From contig JAKGHH010000002.1 of NCBI GenBank assembly GCA_022828595.1, forward strand, positions 45,044,222-45,108,221: a stretch of 64,000 nucleotides of DNA, in the 5' to 3' direction. Below, one piece after another: positions 21,760-31,970 of the stretch (its first letter is position 1; every line of letters starts with the position of its first letter). The notes beneath the pieces were generated by a model. The model saw nothing but the letters and a program-made list of their open reading frames with translations, had not been told where the DNA came from and searched no databases. The stretch comes from Nelumbo lutea (Eukaryota; Streptophyta; Magnoliopsida; Proteales; Nelumbonaceae). The translations under genes and the position numbers were made by a program.

Positions 21760-22714
21760 TCTTCACGTGAATGAGCGTCTCTGTCCCGCGCCATCCACTT
21801 CTCTGCCAATTCCAGGGCTCATCTGGCTAGCGCAGGTCTTGCCTATATTGGTGTCCATTTATGGGGACGGAACCACTTCACTGTGCCGGCCTGCCTTGAG
21901 TTCACCCCCAATGTTGAGGTTACTCAAACCGCGTAATGGCTATGCTGTTGAACTATGAATGAAGGGCCCTCAAAGAAATTGTGTGTGGTGCTTCGCGGAG
22001 GTCCACCCCATGTATCATCTTACCTCAAGGCTTAACCATCTTCTTGGTAGCTTTTCAGTGGTGCTACCGAACACACTGATAGGTCTACTCCTCATGTTGG
22101 CGATGTGTCATGGGTACCCTTTCACCATGTTGGCCTGCAGACTTCACCTCATCGGTTCGAGTTACTCAAACCTAGCCATGGCTTATGCTCTCTTGGCCCT
22201 TGAAACTACACTTCGCCTCGCCGACTCAGGCTACCTCTTCACTCTAAGGGGGCCCCGTTGTTGTTGCCTCAAGGAGACCTGACCGCAATGTGTGCGAGTG
22301 TGGCAACTTTTACGCATGATGTTGTCGAACATGCACTCACCTTGTGATGCGCTTTCCCTGTTGCAAGTGATCCACCTGTTTGAACTGAACATGTCCACCT
22401 GATACTTTGCCGGTGTAGGGCCGCCATGCTCCAACGGCTAGTGTACCCACATTCCTATCAAGGCCCACGCGTCTGCCCCGCATGAGTACAACAACCAATG
22501 TGTCTGCCCCTGCAAAGGAAGCTGTTTTAGGGTCATTGGAATGGGGACACAAACAATGAATGGCCTCTTGCCATGCCTGATCTGAAATTTGCTCGATCCT
22601 GGGTGGAAGTGCCTAGGGACCGCACCCCACAAAGTGCTGCTTGTCGAGATGACCGCTTCAACTAGCTCTGGGCTAATCTGCTTGACACCAACTATGGCAG
22701 TAATTGGCTCGCTT
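21760..22714 (-). other. Non-coding spacer between LTR-A and the internal polypurine tract
   Basis: About 950 bp with no gag-pol motif in any frame. It occupies the place of an internal domain, between PBS and polypurine tract, and resembles the body of a short non-autonomous LTR element. Short open frames here show no family resemblance. Confidence 0.6.
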
Positions 22715-22728
22715 GCTCTGATACCAAC
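22715..22728 (-). other. Outer primer-binding site (initiator tRNA-Met type)
   Basis: The minus strand reads TGGTATCAGAGC two bases after the end of LTR-A. This complements the 3' end of initiator tRNA-Met, the usual primer of plant chromoviruses. Confidence 0.9.
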
Positions 22729-23135
22729 TGTCACGGGGCTAATCGATAGGGCTCCGTACGGCATTAGATGGGGTCGAGAAAGCCTACAAATGCAAGCAAC
22801 AACGCACAAAAAGAAACAAGAATGCACACAAATTAGACAAAAGGCAACTTGTATTGCATTAATCAATTGTAAGCACAAGCACACAGTACAGTGTCGAGGG
22901 GATCTCGTGCTTAACCTTTACACGCTTATGAGCTCACTCGACTACCTACCTCCCCTCAAAGAGTACGTTAAGCTTTTGGGGGAGTGACAGAATGATACAT
23001 CAAAATACTGAATATTCATACTACTATTTACATAATTGACATTGGCATACCCCCCTTTACAAAAAGAGTACAAGGATCCAACCCAAGACACTTAGATGGC
23101 GTGCTGATGGCGATGATGGTGGCTGATCCGTCACA
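22729..23135 (-). repeat. LTR-A, 5' copy
   Basis: 407 bp, TG...CA, plainly the partner of 15,831-16,248 by continuous alignment. It carries more transition changes in CpG-like positions near its inner end (for example GACGGGGCCCC against GATAGGGCTCC). Confidence 0.9.
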
Positions 23136-23538
23136 GCAGACCCCTGGATGCTTGAAAAAAATCTAAAGAAACTATGTTCAATAAAATTGAGAAAGAAACC
23201 AAAGAGACACAAGCATAAATCCAACTCCACCATTTTTCCCCGAAACCCATCAATCTTTGAATTTCCTCCAAGAAACCCCATTCCACATTATCATATGCCT
23301 TCTCAATATTGATTTTACACACCAGACCTGGCCTACCAGACCTGATCCTAGAGTCAATACATCCGCTTGCTACAAGAACTCCATCCAAAATTTGTCTTCC
23401 CTCCACAAAAGCCATTTGAGACTCTCCCACCACTATGAATGAAGGGAATAAGATTTCCAAAGCATGTTGTCTAACATGGTTCATGTTACAAAGGTGTTTC
23501 TGAGAGATGGTCTAGTAGGTGTTAAGCCAACCAACAGA
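23136..23538 (-). pseudogene. LINE E reverse transcriptase, upstream half
   Basis: Minus-strand motifs: ESQMAFVEGRQILDGVLVAS, LVCKINIEKAYDNVEWGFLE (motif A Asp) and FFQASRGL, running exactly to the gypsy insertion. It continues at 15,830 with RQGDPLSP. The fragment ends upstream at the duplication of a small DNA element (23,539-23,546). Confidence 0.88.
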
Positions 23539-23546
23539 TACAAAAG

Positions 23547-23924
23547 CATAATTGTCAAGGCAACGTCTAGGCAACAAGACGCCCTTTGAGGCTCACCCCG
23601 CCTAGTCGCCAAGCAGTTTGTATATTTTGTTATAAAATACGTTTATATTCTTATTTTTTTGAGATTATAATTATAAAATAGACAATATTAAACTAAAATA
23701 TTCATTTTGTGAGTTGAAACCTCAAAGAGTTTAAAACCTAAACCAATAAGTAAGGAAGAACTTAAAATTTCTTCAGCCCCTATATTTTTTTAATTTTATT
23801 TTCTTTCTTCTTTTTCTTCCCATGAATATGTTGAATTTTTATACTTTAACATTGTGTATACTTTTTTAAAAAAAATTATGGATAATTTTTAAGGAAATAT
23901 GGTTATAGAACCTTGAAAACTATG
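23547..23924. mobile_element. Small DNA transposon (CATARTTGTCAAGG ends), copy 2
   Basis: The ends CATAATTGTCAAGG and CCTTGAAAACTATG are near-complementary. The perfect 8-bp duplication TACAAAAG lies at 23,539-23,546 and 23,925-23,932. The left part retains the GTCTAGG/CGCCTAGTCGCC motifs of copy 1 (6,924-7,521); the right part is AT-rich. Confidence 0.8.
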
Positions 23925-23932
23925 TACAAAAG

Positions 23933-24527
23933 AATCTATCAAAGAAGAAAACTGAAATCTAGATTTTCTCGTTTTGAAAACCCCCAAGTGGAGAAGTGAC
24001 CTTTGCAGATTGGACAATGGGAACGAGATTCATTCAGCATTCTCCCAAGATGATGATCTGAGAAAGGTTGGCTTGGGAGAAAGTTTGGTTTGTTCAAATG
24101 AAAATAAGAGCTTTGAGTCCTCTTCCAATGTGGATCCGGAGAAGAAGAAAAGGAAAGTGTGGATTTGAAGAGTTCAGTTGATAGAAGGGTGGAAATTGGA
24201 AAGTCCCTAGGCTTATTCTTTTTGGGAAGGGAGAGTCTTGTTAGGAAGCCTTTGAAAGAAAGAGGAAGGAAGAAAGTTTGAGGAAGGCAGTTGGTGATCT
24301 TGAAAGAGAAAGTTGAGATAAGGAGGGGGGCAGTGAAGAGTTTGGAGAGATTGAAGATTAATTGCGCTTCATGGGTGCATAATTGCTTATGAAGCACCAG
24401 TGCAAATTTGTTTTTCTTTTGAGCTGTTTGGTTGTAGGTTTTGTCTCGGTATGGTTTAGGAGTCTTTCCAATGTGCTTGTGCAAGTATTTTCTCAACACT
24501 TGTTTTGGATGTATCCGGTTTGTTTCT
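23933..24527. other. Unassigned interval between LINE E and a Tourist-like MITE
   Basis: A 186-residue minus-strand frame (24,499-23,939) is open but has no recognisable domain; it is basic and Ser/Phe/Leu rich. It may be upstream LINE sequence. No gene is called. Confidence 0.3.
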
Positions 24528-24530
24528 TTA

Positions 24531-24864
24531 GGTGCCGTTTGGTGCGTCTTTTTTGCATGGTCTTTCGGCTATTTACAAGCCGGGAAGACCCAAAATCGAT
24601 CTATTCCTGTTTGGCACGCGAAAGATCTAGCTGCCAAAAGACGCGAGAAGCCCATTTCGGGCTGATTTTCGGAAGCTTCAAATGAAGCTTCTCGCATCTT
24701 TCACATTTTAATCTCGTGCAGAAAGACCCGAAAAGATGCATAGAAAGATGCGCACTTGCCAAACGGTCTTCGGGCTGCCCAGATCTTATGTCAAAAGCCC
24801 AATGTGTCTATTGGTTGTCAAAGCTACAAGAAGATCGTCTCAAAAAGACTTGCCAAACGGGCCC
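24531..24864. mobile_element. Tourist-like (PIF/Harbinger) MITE
   Basis: The left end GGTGCCGTTTGGTGCGTCTT and the complement of the right end, GGGCCCGTTTGGCAAGTCTT, match at most positions. The 3-bp duplication TTA flanks it (24,528-24,530 and 24,865-24,867). At 334 bp with no coding capacity, it is a typical Tourist MITE. It lies just 3' of TON1 coding exon 2. Confidence 0.85.
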
Positions 24865-24991
24865 TTAATAAAATTTTCCTTTTACTTATCAAAAAAAGGC
24901 AGTTTTCCAAAATCAAGATCCAACAACCTAGACACGTTAAAGGTAAATCAGCAGTTGGTTTTGTCTTGAGAACAAGGACTTGAAAAGGAAC

Positions 24992-26256
24992 CTGAAGGAG
25001 AAACATGAAGTTGTTTTGCACGGTCATTGCAGCTACCCAGTAATGCAGAAGGCACACTATCTTCATTTTCCATTTCCCGATCTTCCGCTTCAATGGCCTC
25101 AAAAACACTTGCCCTAAGCTCAGCCTAGCAAAGAAAAAAGTTAATAAAAAAGACTCAGATGCAGAATTAAGGAGGGGGGCTAGGAGTTCTTTTCATTATA
25201 AATTTGTGAAACATGACTTTTTGGGGGGATAATTAACAGAATTTTATTAATGATAAAATGAAAGCATAAAGTAGAATAGAAAGGAGGGAGGGGTCAAATC
25301 TCTTAACCCTTCCTGAGAGTGAAATACAACAGATCCTGAGGGAATCAAAACAAAAAAGTCAATTTATACCAAGTTAAAACAATACCCTTGTAGTTTATGT
25401 AAGAGAATGGGAAAAAAGCACATCCCCTGGGGGCCATGATAAAGGGGGAAATTTGAGTATCTCTATCCTCCTTAGAATATAACCATAAATCTGAGCATGT
25501 GCTCGGTCATAAATTATCTAAGAACAATATAAGGGAATCCAAAATATTATAATAAATGAAATAAAAAACAAATCCAATAAAATATAGATTCACGTGTTAT
25601 CAATCATGAATATGTCCTATAGGACCATTTCAAGTTCTCTCGTGTACAATCTTCCTCTGAATTCCAACCCTGCAAATATTTGAGGCATAAATCTCGTCAT
25701 TCCAATACATTCTTCCTTTTGGTTTTGCAAGCGGGAGCTCTTGGTTTTGAGGTTACGACTGAACTTTTCTTCCTATAAGTACTCACATCTTATTGTTTGT
25801 TTTCAGTCAGCAGAAACATGATCTAGAAACAAATTTAGTAGGCTCACAAATAAAACCGCTCGTTAGCCAGCAAACAGTTACCCGCATAAGTTCATTCTCC
25901 AACGACAATTCCGAAAATGTGCTAAGGTTTCGACCAAAACGCAATCAGACTCCTAGATGTAAGGGAAACCCTAGACCAACTACATCGCATAACTCAGCCA
26001 ACTGAAGCTTCCTAGTACTTTTCCCCATCCAAAAGCAAGCACCCCCGCCCGGTAAATTCCACACGTCACCTATCAAGCTTCCAATTTCCCGCCGAATGCA
26101 GCCGGAAGAAAAAAAAGAAACAAAATATGTAAATAGTGACAGATAACAGAAAAGGAATTCAGTAGTTACTCTGATCTTAGCGAGAACACCTTTCTTCTCG
26201 AGAGTTCGAGTCACTAGGGTTTTGAGGTCCATCATCTCCCTCGTGTAGTCGTCCAT
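24992..26256 (-). CDS. TON1: TONNEAU1 homologue, first two coding exons only
   Basis: Exon 1 (26,256-26,170) encodes MDDYTREMMDLKTLVTRTLE and nine more residues to KIR, then a GT donor. Exon 2 (25,124-24,992), after a 1,045-bp intron ending TAG, encodes AELRASVFEAIEAEDREM, then ALLGSCNDRAKQLHVSPS and a split Gly codon at a GT donor. From memory this is nearly identical to the N-terminus of Arabidopsis TON1a/b, small proteins related to human FOP/FGFR1OP. TON1 acts with TRM proteins and a PP2A complex in cortical microtubule and preprophase-band organisation. The expected next exon (a LisH-type RLL.ALICEYLDWAQLNHT stretch) was not found to the left. Either intron 2 exceeds 24.9 kb, packed with LINEs and gypsy elements, or the gene is truncated. 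Confidence 0.85.
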
Positions 26257-26560
26257 TTCTTTCCTTCTTTTCCTTGCTTGCCGGCTCGCTTCTTTTCAGT
26301 TTTCACGCTTCAAAATCCCTGGCCTGGAACCGAAGAAGTGAAGAAGCGGAACAGCGACAGAAAGGAGATTTGAAAAAGATTTTTATTTTACCGGGCGGGG
26401 GTTTAGTAAAGTGATTTGATTTGGGAAATATTAATGGGAGACCGGATATGCTCTTCTTCCTAGGCGCTCGCACGCACCTAACATCTCTCATTCTTATTGA
26501 GGTAGATGTGTTTGTGAGGCGCCCAGTTGTAAGGAAGAGATCCCGTCACTATTAATCGAT
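26257..26560 (-). promoter_or_regulatory. 5' leader and probable promoter region of TON1
   Basis: Sequence immediately upstream of the TON1 ATG on the minus strand. It is GC-richer than the repeats beyond it and has no repeat signature. No TATA box or start site could be pinned down; the call is positional. Confidence 0.35.
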
Positions 26561-28308
26561 AGGAAGATGCAAAAATGACGATCAGATGAATGTTATGTTG
26601 ATTTTTGTTATCCAACCTGTGAATGATTTGGTAATCCTCTTAAATGGCATGTCAAATAATGTAAACTAGCTGAGGGGGCTGTATCAGAGGTGTTGCATTG
26701 GAATTCTAACATTATTAATGATATATTAAGATAATGGTTTCTTAATAAAAAACTTGTAATTATAAGTATTTAAGTTTTGAAAATACGTACTCCTTAATTT
26801 TTTTTTCTTTTAATGAATATATTCAGTTTATATTACAAAAAAAAAAGTCTTGAAACTCACATAAAACTTAAAAAAAATATCATCATATGCTCGTTTTTTA
26901 AATATTGTTTCAACAAAGCATCTCATATAAAAAAAACATGATCATAGAGTGAAAGTTCTAAGTTTTACTTCATATCTGCCGTTTGCTTCACATCTAGAAT
27001 TCCCAATTGACCAAATGGTAGGCCTATTTGGCCTAGAAACCATCCAAGCAACTGGTTATGTTTTACCCCAAACCTAATCCATGCCCAAAAATCATTGAAT
27101 CAATCAATGACCAGTTGACTTGGGCAGTCGAATTATCAATCCGTTCAATGGTTTTTTGCCATTTTTTATTTTTAATTTTTGTGTCAGAATGGGCCATCTA
27201 TTCGAACCGGGCGATCGAACCGTCGACTTGAAAACTGATGACCAATATGGTTCCATTTCTATGTCATTTTTTCTATATGTCAATAATTAGATGAAATAAC
27301 TTTGTAGTTATATTCATTGAATGGTGGACATTGTAAGGGATTCCCAAACCCTGAAAAATATATCCAAAGTGACCTTAAACACTGAACAAAAAAATTGGTA
27401 GTAAATCCATGAAATTGGAAAAAACAAGGAAAAAATCAAAAAAATTGAGTCAAAAGTTCCGCTTTGAGATTGAGATAAACATACATGCAATCAAAAACAG
27501 GTCGCCCTGCAAGGAAAAAAAACATTGGACAAGAAAACCCAAAAGAAAAAAACATAAGGGAATAAATAAAATGTAATAAACCCTAAACCGTTTTGGAAGA
27601 TATTGAATGAGACCAAACACAAAATAAAAACAAAAAAGGAAAAAAATGAATATACCGCACACATTCGAATAAAGCCACAGTAGAAAAACCTTTGAATAGC
27701 AAAAATCCAAACGCATATAAAACCATGGTTTTTGAACCAACGTTGACTAGGATGGATAGACATATCTACCCGGGAACCATCTAGGCAACTAGTTATGTTT
27801 TACCCTAATCCAAGTCCTTGGCCAAAAACCATTGAATTGGTCAACTACCCTTTGACCAATGTGGTCAAGCTGTTGACCCATTGACCCATTCAATGTTTTT
27901 TGGTCCTTTTTTTTTAATTGGGAACCATCAAGGCAACCGGTTTTGCTTTATCCCAATCCTGATCCATAGCAAAAAACTGTTGAATTAGCCAACGACCCAT
28001 TGACCCGTTCAATGTTTTTGGCCATTTTTTATATTTTTTAATTTTTGTTGTCAAAACGGGTTGTCTATTTGAACCAAACGATCAAAACTGTTGACTTGAA
28101 AACCGGTGGCCATAACGGTTTCGTTTTCAAGTTGTGTAAGTCATACGCTCGAATGACATAACACGTATGATACTACTTAATGGACCTCACACAACTTTTT
28201 GCTAGTAATTTTTGTTGTCAGAAAAAGGTCATCTGTTCGAACCGGATGGTCGAACCACTGTTTTATTTTTTTTATTTTTTAATTGATAAACCGTCCAGGC
28301 AACCATTG

Positions 28309-28345
<37 letters not shown>

Positions 28346-29003
28346 GCCTTTTGAGTATCCTCTACTTTTCTTTATTAACTAGCCAAATACCTAAATCCAA
28401 ATGTTTTTAAGGTTCTTCACCATTTGCATTGGTTCAATAAAGGTTTAAAATTTACATACGATATGCATGATACGGAGGATACCGTATCGTATCTTTGAAA
28501 AACATATACGAAATACACATGAAAATTGGACATTTTGTCTTTTTCCATGCATATCGGGGGGCATATCGATAGTGTACCGACAAAAAAGATACGACCAAAA
28601 ACTAAAAAAAAAGGGGAAAAGCAAGTTTCTTTCCCCAAAATAAGCCTTCTTTCACCCCCCTTAAATGACTATAAAACTCAAAACTTCATTTCTAGAGTGT
28701 TGTATTTGCAAAAGTTTGCAAGAAACAAGTGTATATCGTTAATTTTTTTTAATAGTTTTCAAAATTTGAAAAAATATGGCAAAAATAGTTAAAGCTTTTC
28801 AATTTCTATAATATATTGTGATTTCCTTTTTTCCTTAATGTTTAAATTTATGTTGGTCTACATTTCTTACATTCAAAATCATTTTTTTTTTGTGTTTCAA
28901 TATATTTATGGAAATTTCATGAAAAAAATTGGGAAAATATAAATTAACTGGAAATTTGAAAATGTAATTTTTTCTCAATATCGGGGTATCTGTTCTGGTT
29001 GAA
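26561..29003. repeat. Degenerate repeat field
   Basis: No gene is seen. Between about 27,010 and 28,300 a motif group recurs at least three times in diverged form: CAACTGGTTATGTTTTACCC, AACCATTGAATTGGTCAA, CAATGTTTTTTGGCC and GATCGAACCGTCGACTTGAA. It looks like decayed copies of one DNA-element family. An (AT)n run lies at about 28,308-28,342. 28,440-28,990 has TACGATATGCATGATACGG-type motifs similar to other GATATCG repeats in the window. Confidence 0.5.
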
Positions 29004-29358
29004 TGCTAAAGTCAGTATTCTGTTGTGGTTGCGAGCTAAATTTTGAATTTTAGAGAGCTTGAATGTAAAGTGATTGTGCGTACCTGGGTCCTTGAGGGGT
29101 TGATGCCCTTATATAGTTGAGCTGCCGTGGGTCTCACGAAATGGTTATGAGATCTTCGGCCTGAGTAGATGAGGTTCGTTTATGCTTTAGTCAGGGAGTA
29201 ACGTATCAGTTAATGAAGTCTATCATCTCCGCCTGATCCGAGCGGGGAGAGGACGAGGCTTGCTGTTACGCAGTGTGATCCCGTGAGGTTCAGAGTCTGC
29301 TGGGAAGCTTTTGGAGTCGATTACGTGTCACTTCGGTTCCAAGGCCCCGAAGTGTTTG
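29004..29358 (-). repeat. LTR, 3' side of the Tat-type element
   Basis: Aligns with 33,777-34,078 apart from about 45 bp (GGGTCCTTGAGGGG ... CTTATATAG) missing from the other copy. Upstream, at 28,973-28,993, is a 21-bp match to the element's own RNase H region (30,228-30,248). Boundaries are approximate. Confidence 0.7.
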
Positions 29359-29386
29359 TCTTCATTATGGGCCAATAGTGCCCTTC

Positions 29387-29611
29387 TCATAAACCTTCGT
29401 GGATATCGCAGAGTACAAGTTCAACTTTTGAGGGTCGCAGGCAACGCAGGTAGTGGAGCGTGAAGGATCTCCGGTACAGTTGTCCATCTATGAGGACGTA
29501 CCAAGGCTGATTGCGCTCTACCCTCCGAACTACATTACGTTCTACAAATAGGGTCCCATGGAGCAGATAATCAACAAGCGGATCAACCCAGCTCAGTTTC
29601 GCTTGCAACAC
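29387..29611 (-). pseudogene. Integrase N-terminus, truncated
   Basis: The minus-strand frame ends LVLCDIHEGL, the start of the HHCC zinc finger, then after a gap gives GHYWPIMKT before running into the LTR. The catalytic core (D, D, E) is absent, so the element could not integrate by itself. Confidence 0.7.
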
Positions 29612-29898
29612 AGGAGCAACCTCTTTTGCCCCCTGAGAATGCTAGGCCAAGGCAGGTCCTCTATGTTCACTGTTTGCATTGTGTTATTGCTTGTACTTGC
29701 TAGTTGTGATAAGGCATCGGCCTCAGCATTCTCGGACCTCTGAATTTTTCTAATGAAACAAGAGCTGAAGCTTGGTAGGATCTCTTTGACTTTGGTCAAA
29801 CAGGCTGCCATGGCGAAGTCGCGTGCTTCATAGCCACTATTGACTTGGTTAACCACCAATTGAGAATTGCTGCACATGATGAGGTGTTTTGTTCTCAT
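29593..29898 (-). pseudogene. Second (archaeal-type) RNase H of a Tat element
   Basis: The minus strand has CSNSQLVVNQVNSGYEARD followed by MAACLTKVKEIL and RSENAEADALSQLAS. These match the extra RNase H that Tat elements carry between the first RNase H and integrase. Confidence 0.8.
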
Positions 29899-29943
29899 TT
29901 CCCTTGCTAAGTTCAGCCTAGCAATTAGCGCTTCATACTCCGC

Positions 29944-30339
29944 CTAGTTGTTTGACGCCTCGAATCCAAACGAGAGAGCGAACTCCAACTTCACCTCGCT
30001 TAAGCCATACAACATCAGTCCCGCACCTACTTGGGCTTTGATTGCTGGGCATGGCTCGAATTGGATGTTGTACTCGCTAAGCTCGATGGACCACTTCGTT
30101 AATCTTCCTAACACCTCGAGCTTAAGTAGGATGTGCCTCAGAGGTCTATCAGTAAAAACAACAATGGTATGGGCTTGGAAGTATGAAAGTAGTTTCCAAG
30201 CTGCCACCACTAGCGCATACGCTAGCTTCTCAATATCGGGGTATCTGGTTTCTGCATCTAACAACAGTTTATTTGCATATAGATGGGTTGTTGAACCTGA
30301 TATACCTCTATAATTAGTACCGAACTGACCACCCATCAC
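29944..30339 (-). pseudogene. First RNase H of the Tat-type element
   Basis: The minus-strand frame contains RYPDIEKLAYALVVAAWKL, VFTDRPLRHIL and GRLTKWSIELSEYNIQFEP, the standard gypsy RNase H C-terminal half with the (T)D of the active site. The codons for RYPDIEKLA are the source of the 21-bp match at the left element border. Confidence 0.8.
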
Positions 30340-30796
30340 TCGTGGAGAGGTACAACTTCGACTAATCTCCTTCCTCAGATTAGGTTAAAATCGGGGTGGT
30401 GCTTAGGTACCTTTTCAACTCATCAAATGCGAGCTGACACTCTTCAGTCCATTTGAAAGTCTCAATCTTTTTAATTGCTTTAAAAAAGGGAAGGCAGCGA
30501 CTCGCCGATTTAGACATAAATCGGTTTAAGGCAGCTACTCGGCCAGTTAGTCATTGTACTTCCTTGAAATTATGGGGTGGTCGCATTTCTAAGATGGCCT
30601 TGATTTTGTCTAGGTTTGCTTCGATGCCAAGTCAGTTCACTATGTAACCGATGAATTTGCTCGACGTGACTCTGAAGACACACATATTTGGGTTTAACTT
30701 CATGTTGTATTTCTTTAGAATTTGAAAAACAACATTTAAATCATCAATTAAAGATTTAGAAATTTGGGTCTTCACGACCATATCATCAACATAACA

Positions 30797-31243
30797 TTAT
30801 ACTTTATTGCCAATCAAAGGTTCGAAAATATTGTTTACAAGTCGTTGGAAAGTTGCTCTAGTGTTTTTCAAAACAAAGGGCATAACTTTATAATAGTACA
30901 ACCTGAATTCAATTACAAAAGCAGTTTTATCTTGGTCAATTGTTTTCATCCTAATTTGATTATAGCTAGAGTAGGCATCCATGAAACTCAACAACTCATG
31001 CCCTGAGGTCACGTCTACCAGGCGGTCAATTCTAGGTAGGGGGAAGCAATCATTTAGGCAGGCTCTGTTCAGGTCAGTGTAGTCGATGCACATGCACCAC
31101 TTGCCATTGGTTTTCTTCACAAGCACGGTATGTGGACCGTCTCTTCTATCGGGGCAACTCGCTCCTTGGTGTAGTTTGCAGGTCGCTCTAGCTCGACACC
31201 TTTTGCCAGTTTTGCCTTTCCCTTGAGGACTGCCACATAACAC
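30797..31243 (-). pseudogene. Reverse transcriptase N-terminal half, Tat-type
   Basis: The minus strand has NGKWCMCIDYTDLNRACLND, FPLPRIDRLVDVTSGHELLS, FMDAYSSYNQIRM (motif A Asp) and YYKVMPFVLKNTRATFQRLV. Normal Tat elements read PFGLKNAGATYQRLV; the Gly-to-Val and Gly-to-Arg changes fit decay. The YxDD segment should lie at about 30,780-30,790, where MVVKTQI-type sequence follows. Confidence 0.85.
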
Positions 31244-31257
31244 TTATGAGACTCAAG

Positions 31258-31509
31258 CTAATTGTCCCGTATCACCCCTACTATGTAGTTCGTCGGGAAC
31301 TTCATCGCGAGATAGTAAGTTGACACTATCGCGCATAAAACATATGTAATAGGTCGACCTATGATCGCGTTATAGGGGAATGGAGTCGTGACCACCAAAA
31401 ACGTGTGCTCGAACCGGACAATATTCGGCCACGTGCCTGCCTCCACTGGAATTGTGAGGCGACCTATAGGCCTGACTTCCTCTCTGCTAAACACTACTAG
31501 TGGGGGCAT
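31258..31509 (-). pseudogene. Protease-to-RT linker of the Tat-type element
   Basis: The minus strand has EEVRPIGRLTIPVEAGTWP, FLVVTTPFPYNAIIGRP and STYYLAMKFPT. This corresponds to the conserved C-terminal half of Tat-element aspartic proteases and the following linker. Confidence 0.7.
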
Positions 31510-31970
31510 CTGCTGGTTTTAGATCGCTCTGTTGTAGTTACAACATATCAAAAGTTTCTTTGAAGAGGATATCAGCCGAACTACCTGAGTCCACCAAGAT
31601 CCGCTTCACTTCAAAGTCATTGATGATCATCTTCATGACCAGGGCGTCGTCATAAGGATATTGAATCCCACGACCATCGTCCTTGATAAAGTATATTGGT
31701 TCTTCAACCCAAGGTTGCTTGGTTAGGTTCTCTGCTTCATGCTCCAGTTCTCAGACTGACTTTTTCTTGATTGCTGCTGTGCACCTGCTATGATAGATCC
31801 TCCAGTAATCATATTATTCACTCTGTGGATCAGCCTTTCTTCTAGTAGCGGGTGAGGTGGCTGCTCGTTCTATCTGCTGCTTTCTGGGGCATCTTTCTTC
31901 TGATCTCCCTATTGTTCCCCCTGTCCATTTTCCTCATGCAATATGTACTTCTTCAAATACCTACAGCATA

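Larger units (their letters stand above)
15831..23135 (-). mobile_element. Composite Ty3/gypsy chromovirus with an extra internal LTR
   Basis: Outer LTRs (15,831-16,248 and 22,729-23,135) start TG and end CA on either strand and are flanked by a 4-bp duplication GCAG (15,827-15,830 and 23,136-23,139). Reading the minus strand: LTR-A, tRNA-iMet-type PBS, a roughly 980-bp non-coding spacer, a polypurine tract, LTR-B (20,982-21,721), a second PBS, gag, protease, RT, RNase H, integrase with chromodomain, a polypurine tract, LTR-A. The order gag-PR-RT-RH-IN and the chromodomain place it in the Ty3/gypsy chromoviruses; the clade is unresolved. Coding is broken by stops and frameshifts. It interrupts LINE E. 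Confidence 0.88.

Noticed and set aside
21760..22714. Small open frames in the gypsy spacer as genes
   Set aside because: Short, on both strands, without family motifs. The interval is better explained as non-coding retroelement sequence.
30764..31006. Plus-strand frame in the Tat-type RT
   Set aside because: Complement of well-supported minus-strand RT motifs.
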